Below are positions 39,101 to 51,100 of a stretch of DNA of 64,000 nucleotides, piece by piece (position 1 is the first letter of the stretch; every line of letters starts with the position of its first letter). Position numbers and translations under genes: made by a program. The notes beneath the pieces are model-generated. The model worked only from the letters and a program-made list of their open reading frames with translations. It ran no database searches and was not told the DNA's origin. This stretch comes from Hippopus hippopus (lineage: Eukaryota > Mollusca > Bivalvia > Cardiida > Cardiidae): NCBI GenBank assembly GCA_946811185.2, contig OX328103.1, forward strand, positions 26,270,172-26,334,171. The letters are read 5' to 3'.

Positions 39101-42100
39101 AAAAGTACCTCGCTGACAGTTGTATGTTTATCTCTGCCCATCATAAAAAATATGGAAAGAAAAAATTATTTCGGGACAGATAATATGACTTAATATGTCA
39201 GTTTTAATAATGGACAAATAATTTTTAGTCTGGCAGGATTGTGAAGATCATTTTTACAGATTCGATGGAAAATTGACATTTTAATGGAATGAGTACTTTT
39301 GAGTTAGATAGAAGTTAGACTGATAATGGTTTTTTGTTTGATAGCATTCAAAACTTTTTTATGACAAAATAGTTTTAACTCCTGGCATGCAAAGGGTAAA
39401 TTTAGATTTTCTTTTTTTAAACTTATTGAGAAACAAGATGAGATAATGAGCTATTTTAAAGGTATAAACAGTTTTATTTTGGTTACAGATTGTTAACTTT
39501 TTAAGGCATATTTTTTAACCCTTATACAAACAATCCAAAATTAAAATGAGCCCTTGAAAGAAGGCTTTTGAAAACATTGAGGGAAAAAGAGAAAATGATG
39601 ATTTCATCATTTTAGCAACATTGAATGACCAAATGAAATTCTGACAAAATGGTCATATGACAAACTTTGTCTGCAAAATGCTTTCAATATACATGTAGAT
39701 GCATATCAAATTTTATCCTATGGTTATAATTAAAGTGCATTAGGATAAAAACATCTCTCCATTATTTTTCAGTTGGCTAGGCATCTTTTATCAGTCTGTA
39801 CTTGATTGGGTCTCTGACTCTTTACCGTAACACTAAAATTGTAGAGTTGCCCAAATTGAAGGCATTTGCAGATGACAAGTTAAATGCTGCTTAAATTATG
39901 GGATTTATTTCTGAAAGAGAAGAAAAAGTTGTTACTGCTTACCAGCATTTTCTCTATTTCTTATGATGTTTTCATGTGCATTTTTCCTTCGGATTGTGAA
40001 AACTTGGGATTGGGATGGTGTGGTAAAGGGTTAAAGAAAAACCAACCTTCAGTGTCAACTGTAACACACCCCAAAAAAAGCTGAGCCCTGGTAGCTCAGT
40101 TGGTAACATGGGGTTGTGGGTTCGATCCCTGGCTCAACCAATTTCTTTCCGAGGATTGATGATAGACAGTGTGTCAGGATTCATTCATCTCCCACAGCTG
40201 ATCGTTGTTTAGATGATGGTTATGTGGGAAAGCAGCCAGTGGCTTTGAAAGAAAATTGTGCGGAGTACTGGTTAAAGAGACTCCAGGAAAGCATGGATAG
40301 GTGCACTGAAATAATGTTGAAAACGGTGTTAAACACCATACAATCAATCAATCACCCAAAAAAAAAATCTATTTTGAAAGACACTTCAAAAAGGAATACA
40401 CTTCAGTTACAATTACTCTTAATATATTTCAGATCCGTCTAGTACATTTACCTCAAGTTCCACACCCCTCACAACGTGTGTTGTCCCAGTGTACGCAAGT
40501 GGTGTCCTAAGTGCCTTTAATACGGTAAGTTTTTTGTTTTCGGGGTTTTCTTTTTGCCTTGTATATTGTATTCTTTTCTTTGTTGATTATCTGAATGAAG
40601 GAACTCTGCATCCTATTGGATAAGTCTGTACCACTCTACAAGATTTTAGGCTTGTCCAGATTGTGAGCACAGCAGGCTGGGTAGCTCAGTGGTTAGAGTA
40701 TTTTACTTATGACCTGGTGTTTGTGGGTTCAATACCTAGTTGAGGCAAACTTTCTTTCCGTCGATTTTTTGCCTCTCACCTCAGATGCATGTGAGAAGAG
40801 TAGTCAGTGGCTTGGAAAGAATGTGATGTCAGTACTGGTGTAAGAAAGCCAGGAAACACATGCGTAGTTGCACTGACTGCCCTGATATGATCAATCTGTT
40901 AAAATGGCTTTAAACTCCAATACAGACCAAAATCCAAATTGAGAGAATTTGCAGACCACAAATTAAATGTAGTTGAAATAATGGGATTTGTCTTTGAAAG
41001 TGTTGAAAACATTGTGGGAAAAGGAGAAAATGCTGGTGACAAGCATTTTCTCCTTTTCCCACAGTGTTTTCAAAGACTTTCCCTCAGGGTCTTTAAAACT
41101 TGGGATTGTATGGCAAAGGGTTAAGATTTTTTATTATACTAGAAGTCCTGGGTTCAATTTTGACCTTCTGCACTGGGTTTTTTGTAGATATGTTCTTGGG
41201 AAAGGCAGATCCCCAACCTAATACTGTAAAACCCAGGAAATACAGGTATCAGAACAAATGGGCTATCACAGTGATGTGACTGAAGTTATGTTGATAGTGA
41301 TGTAAAACACCATTCAATCATTCAGTCTACTGCCTAAATTTCTATCTATACAACACCATAATAAAGAAAGTGATCAAGCCCCCAGAACATTTCACTCCTG
41401 ACATTTTACTGATTTAAACATTTGGGTACATATTTGAGGAAGATCACAATAATTAATCAACTAGGCATTTGTATCTTTCCACATTCAGATAAAGCGGCAT
41501 TTACATGGTTCTACATGTTTGTATATTAGCTTTTACATGATTCCACATGCAGATAAGTTGACATTTACTTGGTCCCTCATGCAAATGTCATAGATATAAA
41601 ATGTCTCCAAATGCAGATAACATAGCATGTACATATATGTTTCAACAAGCAGACATGTTCCTACATACAGATTTCTAGATGTTTATGTAAATTCACCTGC
41701 AGATCGTTTGGGATTAACATGATTCCAAAAGCAGATATCTTGGTATTTCCACATGCAGATAATTTTGTTTTAACATGTTTCCACATACAGATGACCAGGC
41801 ATTACTATGTTTTCCACATGCAGATAATTTCGCATTAAAATATTTCCACATACAGATGACTAGGCATTTTTATGTTACCATAATGCAGGTGGCTCAACAA
41901 GATATTTCCACATGCAGATTGCATTTACATGTTTCTGTATGTAGATGATTTGGCATTTTCATGTTTCCACATTCAGGTGACTCAGCATTTACATGTTTCA
42001 CATACAGATGACTAGGGTTTATCTGTTTTCCCATGTAGATGACTCAGCATTAATATTTTTTTCCATGCAGATGACTCAGTACATGTACTAAGATGTTTCT

Positions 42101-45100
42101 ATATGCAGATGGCTTGGTATTTACAAGTTTCCACAATCAGATGAATTTACATTTACATGTTACCACATACTGATGACTAGGAATTGATATGCCAGTGACA
42201 TTTTCATATTGCAGCAGACAAAATTTAAAGATTCTGATGATCAAGCAGACAGACCTCTAAACAAGCAGTTTTTTTTTCTTTTTCTACAATGGTTTTTAAA
42301 AGTGGTTGGAGGCACGACAAGAAACATTGTCTCGAGATGTGTGTGTGTATTTGTGTAAAGTCTTTACCAGACGACAAAGTTTTAGACATAACAAATGCTC
42401 CTCATATAATGAGATGTATCCTTGAAAGGGTCAAAAACATCACTGGAAAAGGAGAAAATGCTGACTACCAGCATTTTACGCTTTTCCAATACTATTTTCA
42501 AAGATCTTCTATCCCAGGGTTGCAAAACCATAGGATTGTGTAGGGAAGAATGAATCACTGACATTAATTTCATAATATTTTTGATAGGAGACTTAAAAAA
42601 GAAATAGGAAGGCAGGAAATTGAAGCAGAGTTGGGGCACAAGTATCAAAACAGACAAAAAATGAAATTAGAAGTACATCAGTCTGAAAATTACTGACATT
42701 CTGATACAGAGCAGGATTCTCTTAACTTTTTACCACTTGACAAAATTGTAGACTTGTCCAAATTGAAAGCATTTGCAGACTACTGTTTAAATGCAAATCA
42801 AATGATAAAATTTGTCTTTGATAGAAAAAAAATTTAGGAAGAGAGAACGCTGATTCCAAGCATTTCTCCTTTTCTTGCACTGTTTTCAAAAGGCTTCTTT
42901 CTCAGGGTTATTGAAACACAGGATTGTTTGGTAAAGTGTTAAATATCTCCTTCATTTGCTGTATTCAACCAGTTTTTCCAGGCGAGTTTGGAAGCTTAGT
43001 CTGCAATATACCGCGTTTGAAACCTATGGATCACTAGTTTGATTCCATACCCAGCCAGATTCTTTCTGAGGATTCAATCATCTTTCATCAGTGAACATAG
43101 TTTTAACAATTCTTTGCAACAGAGTAGTGGCCAAATATTTGGAAAGAACATTGTGCAAGCACTGGTGAAATTTACTGAAAAAAACACAAAAAACAAAAAA
43201 CAACAATGAAATAGTTAAACTGTATTATATTTTACTGAAAAAAATGTGGGTAAAGGAGTGATAGTTGATTAGACTGCCCAGATTATTCTTACACTGTCCT
43301 TTGTTTTGTGCAGTATAATGACAAAGCCTTGACATTGCAAAGATTAGGTAAGTCTGAAAAACATCTAGTTTTTACCGTGAAAACATCAGTCTGCAGTCAT
43401 AGGTGTGTTGGCATGTGAAAGTTTGATATTCTTGATATCTCAGTCATTACTGAAGTTATTGACGTCAAACTCTGGGTTGTCGTATACTATGAAAAGGGGA
43501 ATCCATACCAAATTTGGCAGGTAACCTTCAAATTATTTTCCATTCTGTTATGCCCGTTTTTCAAATTAAAAGTTTTCTCTTAACCCTTTGCCACACAATC
43601 CCAAGTTTTAACGACCCCGAGGAAGAAGCCTTTTGAAAACATTGTGAGAAAAGGAGAAAATGCTGGTTACCAGCATTTTCTCCTTTTTCCACAATGTTTT
43701 CTATCCTATTGAAGACAAATTTCATCATTTGAGCCACGTTTATTTTGTCATCTGCAAATGCTTTCAATTTGGACAAGTCTAAAATTTTGTCGTTTGGTAA
43801 GGAGTTAAGAAGCAAATGCTTCAAAATATTTTTCTCTCTGTTATACCCAGTTTTCAACTTAAAATTTTCTCTTAAATCTTTACCAATTGACAAAATTTTA
43901 GACAGGTCCAAATTGAAAGCATTTGCAGATGACAAAATTAACATGACTTAAAAATTGAAATTTGTTCTGGGAAGGTAAAAAACATTGTGGGAAAAGGAGA
44001 AAATGCTGGTTACAGCATTTTCTCCTTTTCCAATGATGTTTTCAAAAGGCTTCTTTTTCAGGGTTGTGAAAACCAGGGATTGTTTGGTAAAGGGTTAAGA
44101 AGCTAATGCGTCAAAGCATTGGCACCTGCATGAGGTGGTATTGTTTTTCAAGGCTGAACAAAACAGTTGTTTGCTGCACACTATTCCAGGACATGTAGTA
44201 ATACAAGTACGAAGAGCTCTTGCTCTTTCAGGGCCAAATACATGTGAGCCATGCTCTATGAAAAGTGGGCTTAATGCATCTGCAAAGTGTATCGACCCAG
44301 ATCAGCCTGTGCGGACTGCGCAGGCTGACCTGGGCTGAAATTTTTGCTATCAGTCAATTTTCTGCATGTCCAAGAACTAGTTTACCTTATGATCCAGTCG
44401 GTTGTTATAGAAAATGATCATGTGATGGGTTGCTTGATATCATGTATCACGGAAATGCACTAAACCCCCTATTGCTAGAACATGGCTCATGTATGTAGAT
44501 TTGACCTCTTTCAAGAGCTTAAAGCACAATCTAAATAAACTGAAATTCTTTTTATCGTACAGGCTTGACTTAACAAATGGAAGGTATAGATTCAAGATAA
44601 AATTGTAATATACTATGCTCTGAGCTGTCTGATCTTGAATTGTGCCATTGGCAAAAGCCTCTTCTCACCTATATTGCCGAGCCCTAGTAGCTCAGTCGGT
44701 AGCATACAGGACTTGAGAACAGGGGGTCGTGGGTTCTATCCCTGGCTCGGCCAATTTCTTTCCGAGGATTGATGATAGTCATTGCAACAGGATTCATTCC
44801 TCTTCCACCGCTGACCATTGTCTTGATGATTGTTATGTGGGAAAGCAGCCAGTGGCTTGGAAAGAAAATTGTGCAGAGTACTGGTTAAAGAGACTCCAGG
44901 AAAGCATTGATAGGTGCACTGGCCACCGCGATATAACTGAAATATTGTTGAAAACGGCGTTAAACACCATACAATCAATCAGTCAATCTTCACACCTATA
45001 GCACTAAAAAGGGTTTACCCTTTACCAAACGATGAAATTTTGGACTTGACCAAATTGAAATCAGTGCAAACGACAATTTAACTGTTGCTAAAATGATGAC

Positions 45101-48100
45101 TTCTTTCTGTGATAGGGTAGAAAACATTGCTGGTTACCATCATTTTCTCCTTTTCTTGCACTGTTTTGGAAAAGGCTTAAATCTCAGGGTTGTTAAACCT
45201 CGGAATTGTGTGGTGAAGGGTTAAGTAAATGAAATAGACATTTTCAGTCCTTGGGAGCATCCCAAATATTGAAAATTTAAGGTTGGGTTTGATCAAAATG
45301 TTTGACAGAATTATTGTGCAGCTTAGAAGCAAGATCAGACTGCACATTCTTTGTTGTCAGATTGTAATCTGCATGGTCTTCAAAATACCATCTATTGCCA
45401 TCTGGTGTGTAGAGGGTTAATGAAACATGAAAAGTTTTCAATCCTTTTTATCTCTCGCTTATTGATCTAAAATAAAAAAAAACCAGGATTGTATCCTACA
45501 AATAAAATATTGATGTCCTTAACACTTTACCACACAATTCTGACTTTTAACAACCCTGAGAGATAAGCCTTTTAAAAACATTGTGAGAAAAGGTGAAAAT
45601 GCTGGTAACCAGCATTTTCACCTTTTCTCACCATGTTTTCTTACCCTTTTACAGGCAAATTTGATCACATAAGCCACATTTGATTTATCGTCTGCGAATG
45701 CTTTCAGTTTGGACATGTGTAAGATTTTGTCGTTTGGTAAAGAGTGAAAGAAAACAAAATTTTAGCTTTGTCTGCATTTCAAAGCACTTGAAGATGACAA
45801 ATTATACATGGCTCAAATTAGGAGGTATGTCTCAAAGGGTAGAAAAAATTGTGGGGAAATGAGAAAATGCTGGTTACCAGCATTTTCACCTTTTCCCAAA
45901 CTGTTTTGTAAGATTTCTCCCTTAACCCTTTACCAAACATTCCCGACTTTTAACGACCCTGAGGAAGAAGCCTTCTGAAAACATTGTGGGAAAAGGAGAA
46001 AATGCTGGTAACCAGCATTTTTCTCCTTTTCCCACAATGTTTTCTGCCCTTCCCAAAACAAATTTCAAATTTTCAGTCACTTTTATTGTCTGTAAATGTT
46101 TTCAATTTGGACCCATCGAAAATTTTGTCCTTTGGTAAAGAGTTAAAACACAGGATTGTGTGGTAAAGGGTTATTATCCATTTTATGTTGAGTACTCAAA
46201 AATACTGCATTGTATCTTGGACATAAAATTGACATTGAGTAATGGGCCTGAATCATTATTTCATTAACATGCTTGCAAAAATTAAGATGCATCCTTTTGA
46301 AATTTTCTCTGGATGCATTGAAGATATGGGAACAAAATCAGTTTTCTTCTGAATATAGAGAAGAATCTTTCCCAGATAGAGACTGGTAGAGGATGAATTT
46401 GAAGGTGTTAATGCACCTTTATACTATATTGAATTGATCCAATGTTTGCCAGCATAATACTGAGATGACCGAGATATTTTGGTATTTGCTGACATACAGT
46501 GGCATTCTCTGATTGTTGTTAGCTCATTGTTCTGAGTTTGGTGAAGTAAATTCGTCTGTGTTGTATTTTGCTTAGTGCAGCAAAATTTTTGTGCATAACA
46601 TACTGAAAAGAAGTTTGAAATAACCTCAGAACAAGTTCAAGACTTAAGAATGCGTACGTAGCTAACACATTTTTTAGATCGACCTGTTCAACCCTGTTTC
46701 ACCTGGAACAGCAAAACAGACCTCGTAATCTTCAATCTGTTTGGAAATAGTCTTGGAATAGGTCTGTTCGGAATGATTCTGTTTGAGGCTGGGTCTGTTC
46801 GGAACATGTAGAAGCAACTTGCCAAAGTCAACATATTTTTGCTTGGACCAAGTCTTGGTCTATTTTAAGCTGGTCTGCATGAGACTTGTTGAGACAGCTC
46901 TTTGAAGTCAATTTCTTCTATTTGGAACCTGTCGGAAGGTCATATGGTACTCTACAGAGTAAGATAGGAAGACAATGGCTGAACCTGTGTCCAAAGAAGC
47001 ATTATAAAAGAACAGCAAATTCCCTGTGAGGGGGTACAGAGTAATGATGCTGTAACAGCAGGCATGTAGCAAAAGCTCATCCCAAAGGTGAATTTGGCAG
47101 TGTTTATACCCACTAGTTATAAAACTATTAAATTGGCCAAAATGTTGTGTTTCTTAACCTACAGTGGTTGCTTGATGCTGATAATTCACCAAGACTTTAT
47201 AAATCCTAATACCTATTGCATAATACAACAAAACAAAGATGCATAAAATTTAAGACAGCGTAAACATTTACCAAAGTTAAAATTCTATGATTTATTAAAA
47301 AAAGAGAAAACATACTGAAAACTTATTCCAAAAACAGTGCCAAAGAGTCATATAACCAAAGTACACCCCATACTCACTATAGAAGACATAAGCTGTATGG
47401 AACATGGGGCACTACTGCCTGTACCCTACAGATTATTTCTAACACAAGCATGCGTCAGCAGATACCTCTGTCATTGGCTTGGCCAGTCAACTATTACTAT
47501 TAACAACAGTAGATCTAGGTAACTTGATAAACTTCTGCGTCAAGCCATAGTGTCCAAGAATCAAACAAAGTACATGCAATACTTACAATAGAAGACATAA
47601 GCTGCTTACAACATGCTGTACTACTGCATGTACCATACAGATTATTTCTGACACGAGCAAGAGCCAGCAAATATCTCGGGCATATGCTGGGCCAATCCAC
47701 TTTAACGATTAACAATAGTGTATTTAGGTAACTTGATAAACGTCTCTGTCAAGCCATGATAGGCATTGAAACTCACTTCTAAAAGCTTACTGCAGACATT
47801 TATGTGTTAGTCCACTGGTAACTCAGTTAGGGAGTCTGTTTTAACCTTTTATCATATAATACCATTTTTAATGAAACTAAGAAAGAGGACTTTTGAAAAT
47901 ATTGATGAAATAAGGAGAAAATGCTGGTAACCAGCATTTTCTTCTAATTACAGCAATATTTTCAATCCTTTCAAAGACAATTTCCATCTTTTAAACCACA
48001 TTTAATTTGTCATCTACAAACCTTTCCAATATGGACATGTCTCAGGTTTTGTCATCTGGCAAGCAGTCGAGCAGAAGTGATACTATCATGCTCTAGTATT

Positions 48101-51100
48101 CAATGAAATGAATTATTACAGATATACCCTCGTGTGCATCACAAACCAAATATTATATGATAAATACTTACGTCTGTTTCAAGATTGTAATTCCCTGAGG
48201 AACTTTAAGACCGTTATTGTATTTTATTTCTCCGCAAATTACTTTGGCAATGAGAGAATTAACCTTAGCTATTTTTTTTCCTCATCACAGTATTTGGTTA
48301 ACTTCTAACTATACCAGGGGTCCTGCATGGCTCAGTGGTAAAGTGTGGAACTTGTAACCTGGAGGCCCGGGGTTCGAGCCACACTGGATCCACTGGGTTT
48401 TTCGAGGCAGTGTCCTTGAGCAAGACACTTTAGAGCCCTAGCCAAGTACTGGTAAAAACCCAGGAAATACATGAATATCTGAGCTGTTGCCGTGATATGA
48501 CTAAAATAATGTTGAAAGTGGCGTTAAACACCATTCAATCAATCAGTCTAACTATACTTCATAATTTGAAGTTTGGGTTTTAAAATACTTTGTTAAAAGA
48601 AAAACTAAGTTGTTACCTCCTTTAACAAATTTGCAGTAGATGTTTATTCATTTGAATTAAATTTTTGTTCTTCCATGCATTAGAAAGCATTTGAAAACAT
48701 TCAGAAAAAAGGACCAATTTGCAAGATTTGCACTAAACCTTTTCGAGTTTAAAAGAGAAAAAGAAAAAAAATAGAAACTGTACATTGACAATAGTCATCC
48801 AGATAAGGATTCATCCCTCTCTCACAGATGATAGCTGTTTTGACAATGTTTATGTGGGAAAGGAGCCAGTGGCTTGGGAAGAATATTTTGCAAAGTACTG
48901 GTAAAGGAATTCCAAGAAAGCATGGATACATGTTACGGCTGCTGCAGTATAATATGGAAAAATGTTCAAAATGGTGTTTAACACTATACGAACTAATATG
49001 GAAGCATCTGAAATTTTAGTGCTGAGTTACCTCTTTCCCAGACAACAGAGATTGAAAGCATTTGCTGACAGTGAATGATTGGGTTTGTCTTCAAAAGGGT
49101 AGAGAACATTGTGAAAACAAGAGAAAATACTGGTTACCAGCATTGTCTTCTTTTTCCTAGGATTTTTTAAAAAACTCCTTCCTCAGGGTTGTTGAACCCT
49201 TTATGACACAATCTCAAGTTTTAACGACATTTAAGAAAAGGCCTTTAGAAAATATTGTGTGAAGGGAAATAGTGCTGGTAACTAGCATTTTCTCCTTCTC
49301 CAAGAATGCTTTCTGCCATTTTTGAAACAAATTTCAAATTTTTGAATCACATTTTTTCTGTTGTCTGCAAATGCTTTTAATCTGGACTGGTCTAAAATTT
49401 TGCTTTGTTGGACAAGGTTAATCACAGGATTGTTTGGTAAAAGGTTAACTCTTTACTAAACCACAAAATTTTAGACCAGTCCAATTTGAAAGGAGTTGCA
49501 GACGACAAAATAGATGTGATTGCAGATTTGAAATTTATTTTGGAAAGAGTAGAAAAGAAGAAAATGCTGGTTACCAGCATTTTTTTCTTTTCCCACAATG
49601 TTTTCAAAAGCTTCCTCTTTCAGGGTCGTTAAAACTCTGGATTGGGTGTTAAAGGGTTAACAGCTATTTATCATTATTTTCAGGAGGAGGACAAGCGACA
49701 GTTATCACAGTTTGTGAGAGAAGCTCTGTTTTGTTTATCCATATACAAATCACCAAAAGACAGCCTTAGAATCGCTCTGGCAGAACTTTGGTAAGTCATC
49801 TATACTGGTTTACTCTTAACCACACGACAGAAACTGGTAACCAGCATTTTCTCCTTTTTTTTTGCAATCTTTTCTGCTCTTTCACACACAAATTTCAATT
49901 TTTGAGCAACATTTGATTTGTCATCTGCAAACACTTTCAATTTGGACAAGTCTAGAATTGTGTTGTTTGGTAAAGAGTTCATTTCCCTTTCAGCACAGAA
50001 CACAATGCTTTAAAAATGTGTATGTGGGAAAGTAGCAAGTGGCTTGAAAAGGTTATTGAAATATGCAGAGTAAGTGATAAAAGTTAGTCAATTTTTCGCA
50101 TTACCTACAGCAGACATTTTCATTAAAGGAAACGAAAAGAATGAATAATTTCTGCTTTTGCCACATTGATTTCATTTTTTAGCTCACCTGAGCACGAAGT
50201 GCTCATGGGGAGCTATTGTGATCGTGCTGTGTCCGGCGTCCGGCGTGTGGTGTGCGTCGTCCAGCCTCAACTTTTCACCTTGTGTATGCTCTAGAGGCCA
50301 CATTTTCAGTCCGATACTCATGAAACTTGGTCAGAATGTTTGTCTCAATAAAATCTCAGACGAGTTCGAAAATGGGTCATGTCGGGTCAAAAACTAGGTC
50401 ACTAGGTCAAATCTTAGAAAAATCTTGTGTACACTCTAGAGGCCACATTTTCTGTCCAATACTCCTGAAAGTTGGTCAGAATGTTTGCCTTGATGATATC
50501 TCGGACAAGTTCGAAAATGGGTCATGTCGGGTCAAAAACTAGGTCACCAGGTCAAATCTTAGAAAAACCTTGTGTACGCTCTAGAGGCCACATTTACAAT
50601 CCAAAACTCCTGAAAGTTGGTCAGAATATTTGTCTTGATGATATCTCAGACAAGTTTGAAAATGGGTCATGTCGGGTCAAAAACTAGGTCACTAGGTCAA
50701 ATCTTAGAAAAACCTTGTGTACGCTCTAGAAACCACATTTTCTGTCAAAAACTCTTGAAACTTGGTCAGAATGTTTGCCTTGATAATAGCTCAGGCATAT
50801 TTGATAATGGGTCATGTGGGTTCAAAAACTAGGTCACTACGTCAAATCTTAGAAAAACCTTGTGTACGCTCTGGAGGACACATTTTCAGTCTGATACTGC
50901 TGAAACTCAGTCAGAATGTTTGTCTTGATGAGACCTTGAATGAGTTTAAATTTGGGTCATGTGGGGTCAAAAACTAGGTCACTGGGTCAAAAATTGGAAA
51001 AACCTTGTGTATGCTCTAGAGGCCACATTTTCAGTCTGATACTCTTTAAACTTGGTCAGAATGTTTGTTTTGGTGATGTCTCAAAAGAGTTTGATAATGG

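Larger units (their letters stand above)
43526..44118 (+). repeat. 293-bp tandem duplication, MITE in opposite orientations
   Basis: CTTCAAATTATTTTCCATTC and CTTCAAAATATTTTTCTCTC begin the two units. Both read TTCTCTTAA before the MITE and TTAAGAAGC(A/T)AATGC after it. The MITE is + in unit 1 and - in unit 2. Confidence 0.85.
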
